Source: Alteribacillus sp. YIM 98480 (GTDB lineage: Bacteria; Bacillota; Bacilli; Bacillales; Marinococcaceae). From it: a DNA stretch of 64,000 nucleotides. The stretch spans positions 223,616-287,615 of the forward strand of contig NZ_VTOK01000004.1 in assembly GCF_009765375.1 (NCBI RefSeq), read 5' to 3'. Made by a program: the position numbers and the translations under genes. Below, in pieces: positions 53,214 through 62,135 of this stretch. A model generated the notes under the pieces. It was not told where the DNA came from, did not search any database, and worked only from the letters and a program-made list of their open reading frames with translations. How positions within the stretch are numbered: position 1 is the stretch's first letter; the number at the start of each line of letters is the position of its first letter.

Positions 53214-54704
53214 ATGGTGGTGTTAACAGGTGATTCCCTTCGTTTTTCAGAAGTAAAGAAAGTACTGTTTGAAGATGAGATAGTTATTGCTTCAGACAAA
53301 AGCATGGAAAAGGTAAAAAGAAGCCGTAAAGCTGTGGAAGATATCGTAGAAAAAGAGAGGGTTATTTACGGTATCACCACAGGCTTTGGAAAATTCAGCG
53401 ATGTGCTTATTCAAAAAGAAGATGTGAAAGAGCTTCAAAAAAACTTAATATATTCCCATGCATGCGGGGTGGGGGATCCGTTTCCTGAAATCGTTTCACG
53501 GGCTATGCTTCTTTTGAGGGCAAACGCACTTTTAAAAGGATATTCCGGGGTGCGTCCGCTCTTAATCAATCGTTTGATTGAATTGCTAAATAAACGCATT
53601 CACCCGGTAATACCTCAGCAAGGTTCGCTTGGAGCAAGCGGTGATTTGGCGCCGTTATCCCACTTAGCATTAGTCCTTCTTGGTGAAGGAGACGTGTTTT
53701 ATAAAAAGCAAATAATTCCTGCTGATACTGCCTTAAAAAAAGAAGGGGTACTACCGGTTATTCTAACAGCAAAAGAAGGGCTTGCACTTATAAACGGAAC
53801 CCAGACGACGACAGCAATGGGTGTTATCGCTTATTTGAAAGCAGAAAAGCTGGCCTATCAATCGGAGATCATAGCTGCACTCACCATAGAAGGACTGTGC
53901 GGAATTATTGATGCGTTTGATGAAGATATTCATTTGGCACGGGGCTATCCAGAGCAAATAGAGGTGGCAAAACGGATGCGTCATTATGTAAAAGGCAGCC
54001 ATTTAACGACGAGACAAGGAGAACTGCGGGTCCAAGATGCCTATTCTCTTCGGTGCATTCCACAAGTTCACGGAGCGACGTGGCAGACACTTCATTATGT
54101 AAAAGATAAGCTGGAAATCGAAGTGAACGCTGCCACGGATAATCCGCTTATTTTTGATAATGGAAGGAAAGTGATTTCCGGCGGAAATTTTCACGGACAG
54201 CCGATCGCACTGGCACTGGATTTTTTAGGAATTGCTGCGGCAGAGCTAGCTAATATATCGGAACGCCGTATTGAACGGCTTGTTAACCCGCAATTGAATG
54301 ATTTACCCCCATTTTTAAGTCCAGAACCAGGCCTGCAATCTGGGGCGATGATTATGCAATATACAGCAGCTTCGCTCGTTTCGGAAAATAAAACGCTGGC
54401 ACATCCAGCCAGTGTCGATTCGATTCCATCCTCGGCGAACCAAGAAGATCATGTCAGCATGGGAACGATTGCTGCAAGGCATGCAGCAAAAATTATTGAA
54501 AATGCCACGCGCGTACTAGCGATTGAAGCCATTTGCAGCATGCAGGCAGTTGAATATCGGGGAAAAGATAAAATGGCACCTAAGACGAGAGCCTTTCTAG
54601 AAAAAGGAAGAGCTGTCGTACCATTCATAACGGCAGATAGAATGTTTTATAAAGACATCCAAGCGATGTATCGGTGGTTGAAAAAAAGTACCGCGGAATT
54701 CTAA
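53214..54704 (+). CDS. hutH: Histidine ammonia-lyase
   Basis: A 496-residue MIO-dependent lyase converting L-histidine to urocanate and ammonia. The Ala141-Ser142-Gly143 triad in [17 protein letters not shown] forms the cofactor. Other marks are [27 protein letters not shown] and [12 protein letters not shown], all matching B. subtilis HutH closely. Start: ATG 53214, giving MVVLTGDSL as in B. subtilis; a GTG three codons earlier has no better site. No hutU, hutI or hutG gene is in the window, so it stands apart from a hut operon. Convergent with the thiolase gene. Confidence 0.95.
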   Translation: MVVLTGDSLRFSEVKKVLFEDEIVIASDKSMEKVKRSRKAVEDIVEKERVIYGITTGFGKFSDVLIQKEDVKELQKNLIYSHACGVGDPFPEIVSRAMLLLRANALLKGYSGVRPLLINRLIELLNKRIHPVIPQQGSLGASGDLAPLSHLALVLLGEGDVFYKKQIIPADTALKKEGVLPVILTAKEGLALINGTQTTTAMGVIAYLKAEKLAYQSEIIAALTIEGLCGIIDAFDEDIHLARGYPEQIEVAKRMRHYVKGSHLTTRQGELRVQDAYSLRCIPQVHGATWQTLHYVKDKLEIEVNAATDNPLIFDNGRKVISGGNFHGQPIALALDFLGIAAAELANISERRIERLVNPQLNDLPPFLSPEPGLQSGAMIMQYTAASLVSENKTLAHPASVDSIPSSANQEDHVSMGTIAARHAAKIIENATRVLAIEAICSMQAVEYRGKDKMAPKTRAFLEKGRAVVPFITADRMFYKDIQAMYRWLKKSTAEF

Positions 54705-54761
54705 TAAAAATTATAACAACATGCCGGTAAAAACAACTTAAATTTTTGCATCTCCAAAATA

Positions 54762-54784
54762 GGAGCTGCTAGGTTGGCAGCTCC
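54762..54784. terminator. Bidirectional stem-loop between hutH and thiolase genes
   Basis: GGAGCTGC (54762-54769) pairs perfectly with GCAGCTCC (54777-54784). A TATTTT tract follows on the minus strand. It lies between convergent genes. Confidence 0.65.
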
Positions 54785-54840
54785 CCTCACGTCTGTTTGG
54801 TTTATTTCTGCTATGCCTGTAAAAACATCAGATTCAAGCG

Positions 54841-56040
54841 TTATATATTTTCTACTGCTACAGATATACCTTGGCCTACACCGATACACATTGCAGCCAG
54901 TCCTAAACCAGCATCCTGCTTTTTCATTTCATGAATTAAGGTCGTTAATATTCTCGCACCGCTGGCTCCTAATGGATGCCCAATCGCAATGGCCCCACCG
55001 TTAACGTTTACTTTTTCTCTATTTAATTCGAGTTGTTTTATGCATTCGAGTGATTGAGAAGCGAAGGCTTCATTTAATTCTATCAGATCAAAGTCACTGC
55101 TTTTAAATAGATTTCGTTTCATTAACTTCTGGGTAGAGGCAATCGGACCGATTCCCATAACAGATGGCTCTACGCCGGCTGCTGCAGAAGCTTTGAACCG
55201 TACTAGTGGTTTTAAGCCGAGTTTTTTGGCACGGCCAGCACTCATGATTAATAGAGCAGAAGCCCCGTCATTCACACCAGAAGCATTTCCTGCCGTGATG
55301 GTTCCGTCTTTAAAAAGGGGAGGGAGGGTTTTTAATTTTTCTAGTGTTGTATTTGGACGAGGATGTTCATCGCTGTCTATTACGGTTTTGTTACCCTTTT
55401 TGTCTGTAATAGTAACTGGAACAATTTCTTCATTAAAACGTTGACACTCTATAGCCGTTTTCGTACGCATTTGACTTTGATAAGCAAACTCGTCCTGTTC
55501 TTCGCGAGAGATATGAAACCGTTTCGCCACATTTTCAGCTGTTTCGGGCATAGAATCTATTCCGTACATTTCTTTCATTTTAGGGTTTGGAAAACGCCAG
55601 CCAATCGTAGTATCTAACATTTCCATATTTCCGCGCGGAAAATCTTTTTCTGGTTTTTTCATTACAAAAGGAGCCCGGGTCATGCTTTCGGTTCCGCCGG
55701 CAATTAAGATGTCTTCTTCGCCTGATAAAATAGCACGAGCTGCGGTGCTGACTGCATCGAGGCTGGAGCCGCATAAGCGGTTTACCGTTGTTCCACTAAC
55801 TGTTTGCGGCAATCCTGCTAAAAGGGTAGACATTCTTGCGACATTACGGTTTTCTTCCCCTGCACCATTTGCATTTCCAAAGATAACGTCATCGATTTCT
55901 TCTGCTGGAAGGTTGGGATTACGTTCCATTAGAGCTTTAATAACCACAGCTCCAAGATCATCCGGTCGTACGTCTTTCAGAGCTCCTTTATATCGGCCGA
56001 TCGGTGTCCGCACAGCATCAACAAACACCACTTCGTTCAT
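54841..56040 (-). CDS. pcaF: Acetyl-CoA acyltransferase / 3-oxoadipyl-CoA thiolase-like
   Basis: A 399-residue thiolase. The acylation Cys is in NRLCGSSLDAV (about residue 90), and the C-terminal motifs GGAIAIGHPLGASGARI and CIGVGQG supply the catalytic His and Cys. The start ATG 56040 follows AAAGGAG. It lies directly after CoA-transferase genes, so it probably cleaves 3-oxoadipyl-CoA to acetyl-CoA and succinyl-CoA, ending the beta-ketoadipate route. An acetoacetyl-CoA thiolase role cannot be ruled out by sequence. Confidence 0.88.
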   Translation of the reverse strand: MNEVVFVDAVRTPIGRYKGALKDVRPDDLGAVVIKALMERNPNLPAEEIDDVIFGNANGAGEENRNVARMSTLLAGLPQTVSGTTVNRLCGSSLDAVSTAARAILSGEEDILIAGGTESMTRAPFVMKKPEKDFPRGNMEMLDTTIGWRFPNPKMKEMYGIDSMPETAENVAKRFHISREEQDEFAYQSQMRTKTAIECQRFNEEIVPVTITDKKGNKTVIDSDEHPRPNTTLEKLKTLPPLFKDGTITAGNASGVNDGASALLIMSAGRAKKLGLKPLVRFKASAAAGVEPSVMGIGPIASTQKLMKRNLFKSSDFDLIELNEAFASQSLECIKQLELNREKVNVNGGAIAIGHPLGASGARILTTLIHEMKKQDAGLGLAAMCIGVGQGISVAVENI

Positions 56041-56041
56041 C

Positions 56042-56698
56042 TTATTTCGTCTCCTTTTGCAATAGCTGTTCATTAATACGGTAAGCTGCGGTCGTATGAC
56101 CTTCTACATCGTTTAATGTTGTATCACCAATTAACTCCGTCAGCTCATATCCGTCGTCTTTCCATTTGAATACCGCCATGTCAGTGATGATGACATCGGC
56201 TTTGCGGTTTGACGTAATAGGATAAGAGCATTTGTCTACGAGTTTAGGAGAACCGTCTTTGGAAACGTGGTTGGTAGTTATAATGATTTTTTTAGCACCG
56301 ACAAGCAAGTCCATCGCTCCACCGACGCCAATAATATTTTTACCAGGGATGGCCCAATTGGCAACCAGTCCATTTGAATCGACTTGGAGAGCGCCGAGAA
56401 TGGCTACATCCACATGCTCGCCGCGGATCATGGCAAAAGAGTCTGCGCTATGAAAATAGGAAGCTCCTACTGCTTCTCCCACAGGAAGTTTTCCGGCATT
56501 TACGAGAAGAGGATCAATATCTTCTTCTTCAACAGAAGTGACACCAAGAAGTCCGTTTTCTGTATGCAAGTAGTAATTATCTTTATCCAAATAGTTAGCA
56601 ACGAGTGTCGGGATACCAATGCCTAAGTTAACGATCGAATGAGGAGAAAGTTCTTCGGCTGCTCGTTTTGCAATCATTTCTTTTTTACTCACGCTCAA
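56042..56698 (-). CDS. pcaJ: 3-oxoacid CoA-transferase subunit B
   Basis: A 218-residue beta subunit of a family I CoA-transferase. The N-terminal KRAAEELSPHSIVNLGIGIP and the catalytic Glu47 in HTENGLLG are clear; GAMDLLVGAKKIIITTNHVS follows. With the alpha subunit it moves CoA from succinyl-CoA to a 3-oxoacid. The alpha gene overlaps its start by 14 bases, and the thiolase follows after one base. PcaJ and ScoB cannot be told apart by sequence alone; context favours PcaJ. Confidence 0.88.
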   Translation of the reverse strand: MSVSKKEMIAKRAAEELSPHSIVNLGIGIPTLVANYLDKDNYYLHTENGLLGVTSVEEEDIDPLLVNAGKLPVGEAVGASYFHSADSFAMIRGEHVDVAILGALQVDSNGLVANWAIPGKNIIGVGGAMDLLVGAKKIIITTNHVSKDGSPKLVDKCSYPITSNRKADVIITDMAVFKWKDDGYELTELIGDTTLNDVEGHTTAAYRINEQLLQKETK

Positions 56699-57377
56699 TC
56701 ACCCCGTCTTTTGTCAGGATTAAACGACTTTTGATCACAGCGTCCACGTACAGGTGAGGAGTTACGATTTCTTCAGGGGACAGTTCGCCTTCTTCTACAA
56801 TCTCGTCCACCTCTGCAATAACGTATTTGGCAGCGGATGCCATGATAGGGTTGAAATTTCGCGCTGTTTTGTAGTAGACAAGATTTCCTTTTGTATCTGC
56901 CTTAAAAGCACGAACCAAAGCTACATCTGCTTTGAGAGCTTTTTCTAGCAAATAGGTTTCTCCGTCTATTTCTTTCGTTTCTTTGCCTTTAGCTAGGTCT
57001 GTTCCTACAGCTGTTTTCGTGTAAAATCCGCCTATTCCGGCACCACCGGCACGAATGGCTTCAGAAAACGTTCCCTGCGGAAGCAATTCCAGCTCAAGCT
57101 TGCCTTCATTGTACCACTGGGCCACTTCCCGGTTGCTCGTGAAATAAGAACCAACGGCTTTTTTTAATTTTCCTTGCTGCAATAGAATGCCAAGCCCTTT
57201 TCCAGCTTCTCCTACATTGTTGCTAATAATCGTCAGCTCTGAAGCGTCACGTTTTGTTAGTGCATCAATTAAAGTGAGCGGGCTTCCGATAAGACCAAAT
57301 CCTCCGACCATGATGGTGTCTCCTGTTTGTACGTTCTCTATGACGTGTTGAGCTTCTTCTGTTATTGCTACAGTCAT
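56685..57377 (-). CDS. pcaI: 3-oxoacid CoA-transferase subunit A
   Basis: A 230-residue alpha subunit. The start carries GDTIMVGGFGLIGSPLTLID, with GGAGIGGFYTKTAVGTDLAKG and FNPIMASAAKYVIAEVDE as family marks. It pairs with subunit B. Its start overlaps the hydrolase stop by 4 bases (ATGA). The gene cluster suggests succinyl-CoA:3-oxoadipate CoA-transferase activity rather than acetoacetate activation. Confidence 0.88.
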   Translation of the reverse strand: MTVAITEEAQHVIENVQTGDTIMVGGFGLIGSPLTLIDALTKRDASELTIISNNVGEAGKGLGILLQQGKLKKAVGSYFTSNREVAQWYNEGKLELELLPQGTFSEAIRAGGAGIGGFYTKTAVGTDLAKGKETKEIDGETYLLEKALKADVALVRAFKADTKGNLVYYKTARNFNPIMASAAKYVIAEVDEIVEEGELSPEEIVTPHLYVDAVIKSRLILTKDGVIERE

Positions 57378-58222
57378 GATTTTACCCCTCCATTCGCTAA
57401 AAAGTGTTGAATGTGTTCCAACACTTTCGGCTGTTTATTAAACACGAGTTCGTAATGGTTAACAGGTGTCCTTTCTGTTTGCAAACGGCTGATATGTTTT
57501 TTGGTATCGTTGAATGCTTCTTCTTTAAAAAGAGCTTTATTGTTTTTCATCGCACCGGCAGCAATAATTAATAATGTTTCACAAGAAATAGAAGAACAAA
57601 CCGTACGAGGATCAAAGGAATAAAGGCTTTCAAAATCTTGTTTGGTCAAAGCGTAATCTGATTTGTGTGTCCACTGGCTGCCGTCTTGCTTCACTTCATA
57701 TCGGGCAATTTCTTCTAATTTGCTGTCCCAGTGAATGTTAAGGTTTTGATAGAGGTTTTTTGTTTCTTTGACGTATGCTTCTTGGGAGGAATATGATTTT
57801 TCAAGACGACTTAAAGAAGGAATAACAAGGTCTCGTGTCGTTTCATTGGCTTCACCGGCTCCGTCTAAAAGAATAAGAGCTTCGACGTTTGAAAGTCTGC
57901 TTGCTGTAATGGCACAAATATAAGCACCCATCGAATAACCCATTAGAATAGGGCGTTCTATTTTCAATGTTTTAATAAGATCGATGAAATCATCTGTATG
58001 GGTGTAAATGGATGTGTCAGGATCTGCTTTATCGCTATTGCCGCGCCCTAGAATGTCATAGCTGATAAATCGATAGTTTTCTAAAAAGGCTTCTTGATAA
58101 TAATGAAGCTGCTTATGATTGCCAGTTAGACCGTGAGCGGCAATGATTGTACCTCGATCACCGCCTGGGGTGTCGTGAATATAAAGCGTACGCCCGCTTT
58201 TGGTGGTTAGATACTCTCCCAT
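57374..58222 (-). CDS. Alpha/beta hydrolase, PcaD-like (3-oxoadipate enol-lactonase candidate)
   Basis: A 282-residue alpha/beta hydrolase. The oxyanion region is TIIAAHGLTGNHKQ, the nucleophile elbow GYSMGAYI (Ser), and the late TPVNHYELVF supplies the likely catalytic His. In beta-ketoadipate clusters such a hydrolase opens the enol-lactone to 3-oxoadipate. It directly overlaps pcaI, which suits that role. No fused decarboxylase domain (PcaL) is present. Other esterase activity is possible. Confidence 0.78.
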   Translation of the reverse strand: MGEYLTTKSGRTLYIHDTPGGDRGTIIAAHGLTGNHKQLHYYQEAFLENYRFISYDILGRGNSDKADPDTSIYTHTDDFIDLIKTLKIERPILMGYSMGAYICAITASRLSNVEALILLDGAGEANETTRDLVIPSLSRLEKSYSSQEAYVKETKNLYQNLNIHWDSKLEEIARYEVKQDGSQWTHKSDYALTKQDFESLYSFDPRTVCSSISCETLLIIAAGAMKNNKALFKEEAFNDTKKHISRLQTERTPVNHYELVFNKQPKVLEHIQHFLANGGVKS

Positions 58223-58299
58223 GCTTTTTCGTATCCTTTCTTTTTTTACTTTAGTAAAATGTAAACTAACTAAAGGAACAAAGTATAAGCTTTGTCCAT

Positions 58300-58767
58300 T
58301 TAGTCAACGGTGTAAATCGAATAGTTGACTTTACCTGGAAGTCGAATACCTTTTGAGACAAACAAACGTCTATTCAGCCAATCATATTTTGGAGAAGCAG
58401 TTTCAAAAACAGGAGAGGTTCTAAAGTAGTATTCATCCGGGTCGACCTCTTCGTTGTGATCAAGGCGCTTTAAAACTTCCGGTTCCCCGGTGCGGATCCC
58501 GCGGTAAGTCATTAATATTAATGCTTCATCGTCTGTTTTTAAAAGAATGCGAACGTCTTGAATAATCGTTCCGTCTTCACGAACGGTAATCCAGTCATCG
58601 CCACCGGGAACAACCTCAGCAATTAGTTTTTCACCTTGCAGTGAGCCGCCGGTTACTCGGATCACGCGTCTGTTTCCAATGGGTGTTTTTCCTGGTAAAT
58701 GAGCACCCTCTACCGTTAATTCCATGTCAGCTAAAAAGGAAAGGGAGGGGGCAGATAAATGTCTCAT
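58300..58767 (-). CDS. DUF3237 family protein
   Basis: A 155-residue beta-rich protein matching DUF3237 (SLSFLADMELTVEGAHLPGKTPIGNRRV, VPGGDDWITVREDGTI, VRILLKTDDEALILMTYRGI, then YYFRTSPVFET, KYDWLNRRLFVSKG). Function of the family is not known to me. It lies between the muconate cycloisomerase and the enol-lactonase-like hydrolase, exactly where a muconolactone isomerase (CatC) would act. No catC-like gene is present, so DUF3237 as the isomerase is a testable hypothesis. Confidence 0.82.
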   Translation of the reverse strand: MRHLSAPSLSFLADMELTVEGAHLPGKTPIGNRRVIRVTGGSLQGEKLIAEVVPGGDDWITVREDGTIIQDVRILLKTDDEALILMTYRGIRTGEPEVLKRLDHNEEVDPDEYYFRTSPVFETASPKYDWLNRRLFVSKGIRLPGKVNYSIYTVD

Positions 58768-58838
58768 AACGTCGATTCTCCTTTTTAATTCGTCTAACTT
58801 TAGTGCAAAAATCGTGTGGTTCTTGCACTTGCGATTTC

Positions 58839-59960
58839 TTATTGTCGAAGGTAAGCGGAAACTTTTTCTTCATCTAGTTCCACACCCAGCCCAGGTTTAT
58901 CAGGAACGTATATATATCCGTCTTTTATGGTGACAGGTTCTTTCACGGGGTCATCGGCAAGCCAGTCCGGACCGAACAATTCACTTCCATAATCAAGGTT
59001 AGGAATAGAAGCGTAAGCATGTACACAAGCAGCTGTGCCGATTGAGCTCTCTAATGAAGTTCCGCCAAAGCAGGAAATGCCAGATGCCTCGGCGATACCT
59101 GCTACTTTGATTGTGTTTTTCATTCCGCCGGCTTTATGAATTTTTAAAGAGAAAATATCGGCAGCGTCTGCTTTGGCAAGCCGCATCGCATCATCAATCG
59201 TAGAAGCGCTTTCATCTGCCATGATAGGGACCTTTTTCATCGCAGCTAAACGAGCTAATCCTTCTACATCTTGAGGAGGAAGCGGTTGTTCGAGAAAATC
59301 AATGCCAGCGTCGAAAAAATCTCCCATCCATTTCATGGAGGTTAATCGGTCCCAAGATCCGTTTGGATCTATGCCGATGGTGGAGTGAGCGCGGATTCCT
59401 TCAGCGATTCGGATGGAACGTTTTGCATCATCTTCTGGTGCTTCTTTTCCTGATTTCGTCTTAAAATTGTCGTATTTACCGGATGTAACATACTCTTTTG
59501 CTTCCTCGATATCGCCTTCTGGAGTGCCCGATGCCAAAGCCCAGCGAACAGGTATTTTATCTTTATGGAGGGTTCCTAAAAGCTGATGGACGGGAATGTT
59601 GTACCATTTACCTAGAGCATCCAGAAGCGCCATTTCGACTGTTGCTTTTGCAAAGTAATTCCCGCGAATTTGACGGTTCATTTTTTGTAACAATGCTTCT
59701 GTAAGAACAGGGTCTTGGTCCAAAAGAAGCGGGGTAACATATTGGTCAATAACAAGCTTCATCGTTTCGACGCTTTCGCCATTCCAAAAGATACCTGGTG
59801 TTGTACCTTCACCAATTCCTATAATACCGTTGCTCAATTCTACTTTTAATAAAACAAAACTTTTCGAAGATACTTTTACGGCTGAAAATTGGTGAGGACG
59901 TTTAATCGGAATATCTAACAGTTGGGCTGTTATGTTTTTAATTGTTACTTTTTCCATCAT
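58839..59960 (-). CDS. Muconate cycloisomerase-like enolase-superfamily enzyme
   Basis: A 373-residue enolase-superfamily protein of the muconate-lactonising subgroup. Metal ligands Asp198 (IDPNG), Glu224 (EQPLP) and Asp249 (ADES), with Lys169 in KTK and Lys273 in SLKIHK, form the expected site. It would convert cis,cis-muconate to muconolactone. Some close relatives are N-succinylamino acid racemases or dipeptide epimerases, but the neighbours favour the muconate role. GGAGGAT precedes two adjacent ATGs; the second, at 59957, has better spacing. First gene after the operon promoter. Confidence 0.85.
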   Translation of the reverse strand: MMEKVTIKNITAQLLDIPIKRPHQFSAVKVSSKSFVLLKVELSNGIIGIGEGTTPGIFWNGESVETMKLVIDQYVTPLLLDQDPVLTEALLQKMNRQIRGNYFAKATVEMALLDALGKWYNIPVHQLLGTLHKDKIPVRWALASGTPEGDIEEAKEYVTSGKYDNFKTKSGKEAPEDDAKRSIRIAEGIRAHSTIGIDPNGSWDRLTSMKWMGDFFDAGIDFLEQPLPPQDVEGLARLAAMKKVPIMADESASTIDDAMRLAKADAADIFSLKIHKAGGMKNTIKVAGIAEASGISCFGGTSLESSIGTAACVHAYASIPNLDYGSELFGPDWLADDPVKEPVTIKDGYIYVPDKPGLGVELDEEKVSAYLRQ

Positions 59961-60117
59961 ATCCTCCGTTCTAGTGAAATGACTGCTTTGTCAACTTTCA
60001 AAATGTAAATGTGCTCGTCTAGAAAGAAACCGTTCCCTTTAGAATAGGAAAGAATAATTGGCAGCCATTCCGGCATTTGTTGTACGCATTGCGATCACTT
60101 GTACGTTATGTGTTTTT

Positions 60118-60146
60118 ATTGTATTATTGGGTAACGTAATTGTCAA
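60118..60146 (-). promoter_or_regulatory. Sigma-A promoter of the beta-ketoadipate operon
   Basis: On the minus strand TTGACA (60141-60146), 17 bases, TACAAT (60118-60123). It lies about 160 bases before the muconate cycloisomerase start. No other gene is present in the 59961-60276 gap. Confidence 0.8.
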
Positions 60147-60172
60147 TTTATTTTGATAAGTTTGATAATTAC
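60136..60172. promoter_or_regulatory. Candidate IclR operator
   Basis: GTAATTGTCAA (60136-60146) faces TTGATAATTAC (60162-60172) with one mismatch and a 15-bp centre. It covers the -35 of the catabolic promoter and lies in the gap shared with the IclR gene. Confidence 0.55.
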
Positions 60173-60222
60173 CGCATGTAAATGGGGTGAAGGTATAAAA
60201 ATACCGCAAATATTTATAAAGG

Positions 60223-60243
60223 TGAATCAATTTCATAAGTGCT
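60223..60243 (+). repeat. 21-bp repeat, copy 1
   Basis: A 21-base stretch beginning TGAATCAATTTC recurs exactly at 62512-62532 in the same orientation. Both copies lie in gaps upstream of plus-strand genes. Confidence 0.7.
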
Positions 60244-60276
60244 AAATACTAAGGTTAGAAAAGGGGGACTTGAATC

Positions 60277-61080
60277 TTGAAAAAAGAAAGGAAGGATTTT
60301 GCGGAGTCTAGGGATTTTATTAAATCCTTAGAGAAAGGCTTAACCGTTTTAAAAGCATTCTCAGCAGAACAGCCCATTTTGTCTGTTTCAGAAGCTGCAG
60401 ATTTAACTGGATACAGCCGGCCGACAGTGCGCCGGATATTTATAACATTACATACATTAGGATACGTAAACGAAAAAAATGGAAGATACGTTTTAACAGC
60501 TCGGGTTTTATCTCTTGGATATTCCTATCTCTCGTCGCAAAACATATGGAATGTTGCCATGCCTTATATAGAAGAACTGGTAAAGCAAACCCAAGAATCT
60601 TCGTCTATATCTGTTCTTGATTACGATGAAGTCGTGTACGTTGCCCGTGTTCCAACTGAACGTATTATGACGATATCGTTGAATGTAGGTTCGCGCTTGC
60701 CTGCTTATGCTACGTCCATGGGAAAAGTGCTGCTGGCATATTTACCAGAAACAGAAAAAGAAGCGTATTTAAACCATTTTTCAGCAGAAAAATTAACCCC
60801 AAACACAAAAATTGATCCAGATGAATTACGTAAAGAATTAAACGTCATAAAAGAACAAGGCTGGTCATTTGCAAATGAAGAGTTAGAAGAAGGTGTTCGT
60901 TCTATTGCAGTGCCGATATATAATAATCGCAATGAAGCCTATGCTGCTGTGAATTGTTCTGCGAATGCAAGCAGGGTGAGCGGGAAACATATGAAAGAAA
61001 AGTACCTTCCGTTGTTAAAAAGCACAGCCAACCGAATAAGCCAAGATTTAACTGCCTATCAAAGCTCTTTTAATCTGTAG
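60277..61080 (+). CDS. IclR-family regulator (PcaR/PcaU-like)
   Basis: A 267-residue regulator. The winged helix-turn-helix (SLEKGLTVLKAFSAEQPILS, AADLTGYSRPTVRRIFITLH) is followed by the IclR effector domain (QNIWNVAMPYIEELVKQTQE, SMGKVLLAYLP). The start motif and GYSRPTVRR resemble PcaR/PcaU/CatR regulators of beta-ketoadipate genes, which respond to 3-oxoadipate or protocatechuate-type ligands. TTG start after AAAGGGGGA. It diverges from the operon and likely acts at the dyad 60136-60172. Confidence 0.9.
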   Translation: MKKERKDFAESRDFIKSLEKGLTVLKAFSAEQPILSVSEAADLTGYSRPTVRRIFITLHTLGYVNEKNGRYVLTARVLSLGYSYLSSQNIWNVAMPYIEELVKQTQESSSISVLDYDEVVYVARVPTERIMTISLNVGSRLPAYATSMGKVLLAYLPETEKEAYLNHFSAEKLTPNTKIDPDELRKELNVIKEQGWSFANEELEEGVRSIAVPIYNNRNEAYAAVNCSANASRVSGKHMKEKYLPLLKSTANRISQDLTAYQSSFNL

Positions 61081-61244
61081 GAAGCGAATATTTTGCAGGA
61101 AGGATGGAAAAGGAATGTCAACTCCGGGGCAGAAGTTAAAATATAATGGAAGTGGTTCTATTGCAAATGATGACAGAGACGGCTGACAGCATCATCATTT
61201 GTTGAATCCACGTATCATATGAAAATGAGGATACACGCGAGAAA

Positions 61245-61270
61245 GAAGAGGGGGAAATATCCCCCTCTTC
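61245..61270 (-). terminator. Stem-loop after the SASP gene
   Basis: GAAGAGGGGG (61245-61254) pairs perfectly with CCCCCTCTTC (61261-61270). It begins 7 bases past the SASP stop codon on the minus strand. Confidence 0.7.
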
Positions 61271-61276
61271 TAATTC

Positions 61277-61489
61277 TTACTGTCTGCCGCTCATTTGCTG
61301 TTCTGCCATTTGGACAAGACGTTTGGTGATCTCGCCTCCAACAGAACCATTCGATCTTGACGTGGAATCTGCTCCTAGCTGAACGCCAAACTCTTGAGCA
61401 ATTTCCATTTTCATTTGATCAAGGGCTTGCTGCATTCCTGGAACGAGAAGTTGATTAGAATTGTTACTTCTGTTTTGTTGTACCATCAT
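61277..61489 (-). CDS. Alpha/beta-type small acid-soluble spore protein
   Basis: A 70-residue DNA-binding spore protein. It has the GPR cleavage and DNA-binding motifs: [22 protein letters not shown] and [18 protein letters not shown]. These proteins coat and protect spore DNA and feed amino acids to the germinating spore. AAGGAGGGTCGC precedes an ATG-ATG start (61489 or 61486). It should be made in the forespore under sigma-G. It proves the organism forms endospores. Confidence 0.94.
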   Translation of the reverse strand: MMVQQNRSNNSNQLLVPGMQQALDQMKMEIAQEFGVQLGADSTSRSNGSVGGEITKRLVQMAEQQMSGRQ

Positions 61490-61550
61490 GCGACCCTCCT
61501 TTTCTTGTAGTTGGTGTTAATATTTCCTAAAAGAATAAAATCATGCAAAA

Positions 61551-61589
61551 AAAAGCACAAGCAAAAATTTCCTTTTTGCTCGTGCTTTT
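61551..61589. terminator. Bidirectional terminator
   Basis: AAAAGCACAAGCAAAAA (61551-61567) pairs with TTTTTGCTCGTGCTTTT (61573-61589, one mismatch), giving T-runs on both strands. It ends the cortex hydrolase transcript on the minus strand. Confidence 0.8.
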
Positions 61590-61706
61590 TTGGTTCATCT
61601 ACAAGAAAGACAAGGAGGGAAGATGAATAAACAAACGAAAAGATAATAAAAATGGAAAATAGGGACGTCCCAAACATCCCTTTCATACAATCAGCTTGCC
61701 TATTCC

Positions 61707-62135
61707 TTAAAACACGCCATAAACTTCGTCACATTCTCCTTGTACTGGCTCATAAAAACAGTGGAGTTTGTATCGGCCCACAAGCTCTTGGCCGTACCAA
61801 GTAGGCGGACAATCACCTGGCGGCCTAAAATACCATAAACTGTACTTAGCAGGCCAGCGTCTTTCCCCATTTATAGATCGGCGCGCTAAACGTTTTTCAC
61901 TTTCTCTGGCTCTTTGATAAAACATACCATGCTGCACTGCCTCATATGCCGTGGGTTGATGAATCACTTCAGGCAAGGTACGTAAATCTTCAAAATCGGA
62001 GCAATTAACTCTAACTCGATTAACTGTAACAGCTCCAACATGAAGCATGCCTAATTTTCCTTCTCCCACGGCTTCTGCTCGAAGCAATCTTGCTAAAAGA
62101 TTGATATCTTTACTTGGAGCCTTTATAACAGCCAT
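61707..62135 (-). CDS. cwlJ: Cell wall hydrolase of the SleB/CwlJ family
   Basis: A 142-residue Hydrolase_2-domain protein without a signal peptide, as in CwlJ (SleB is longer and exported). Marks are LLARLLRAEAVGEGKLGMLHVGAV with the catalytic Glu, VNRVRVNCSDFEDLRTL, and WYFRPPGDCPPTWYGQELVGR. CwlJ degrades spore cortex peptidoglycan during germination. No gerQ gene, its usual partner, is adjacent. It neighbours the SASP gene in a small spore cluster. The symbol rests on domain and length. Confidence 0.88.
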   Translation of the reverse strand: MAVIKAPSKDINLLARLLRAEAVGEGKLGMLHVGAVTVNRVRVNCSDFEDLRTLPEVIHQPTAYEAVQHGMFYQRARESEKRLARRSINGERRWPAKYSLWYFRPPGDCPPTWYGQELVGRYKLHCFYEPVQGECDEVYGVF

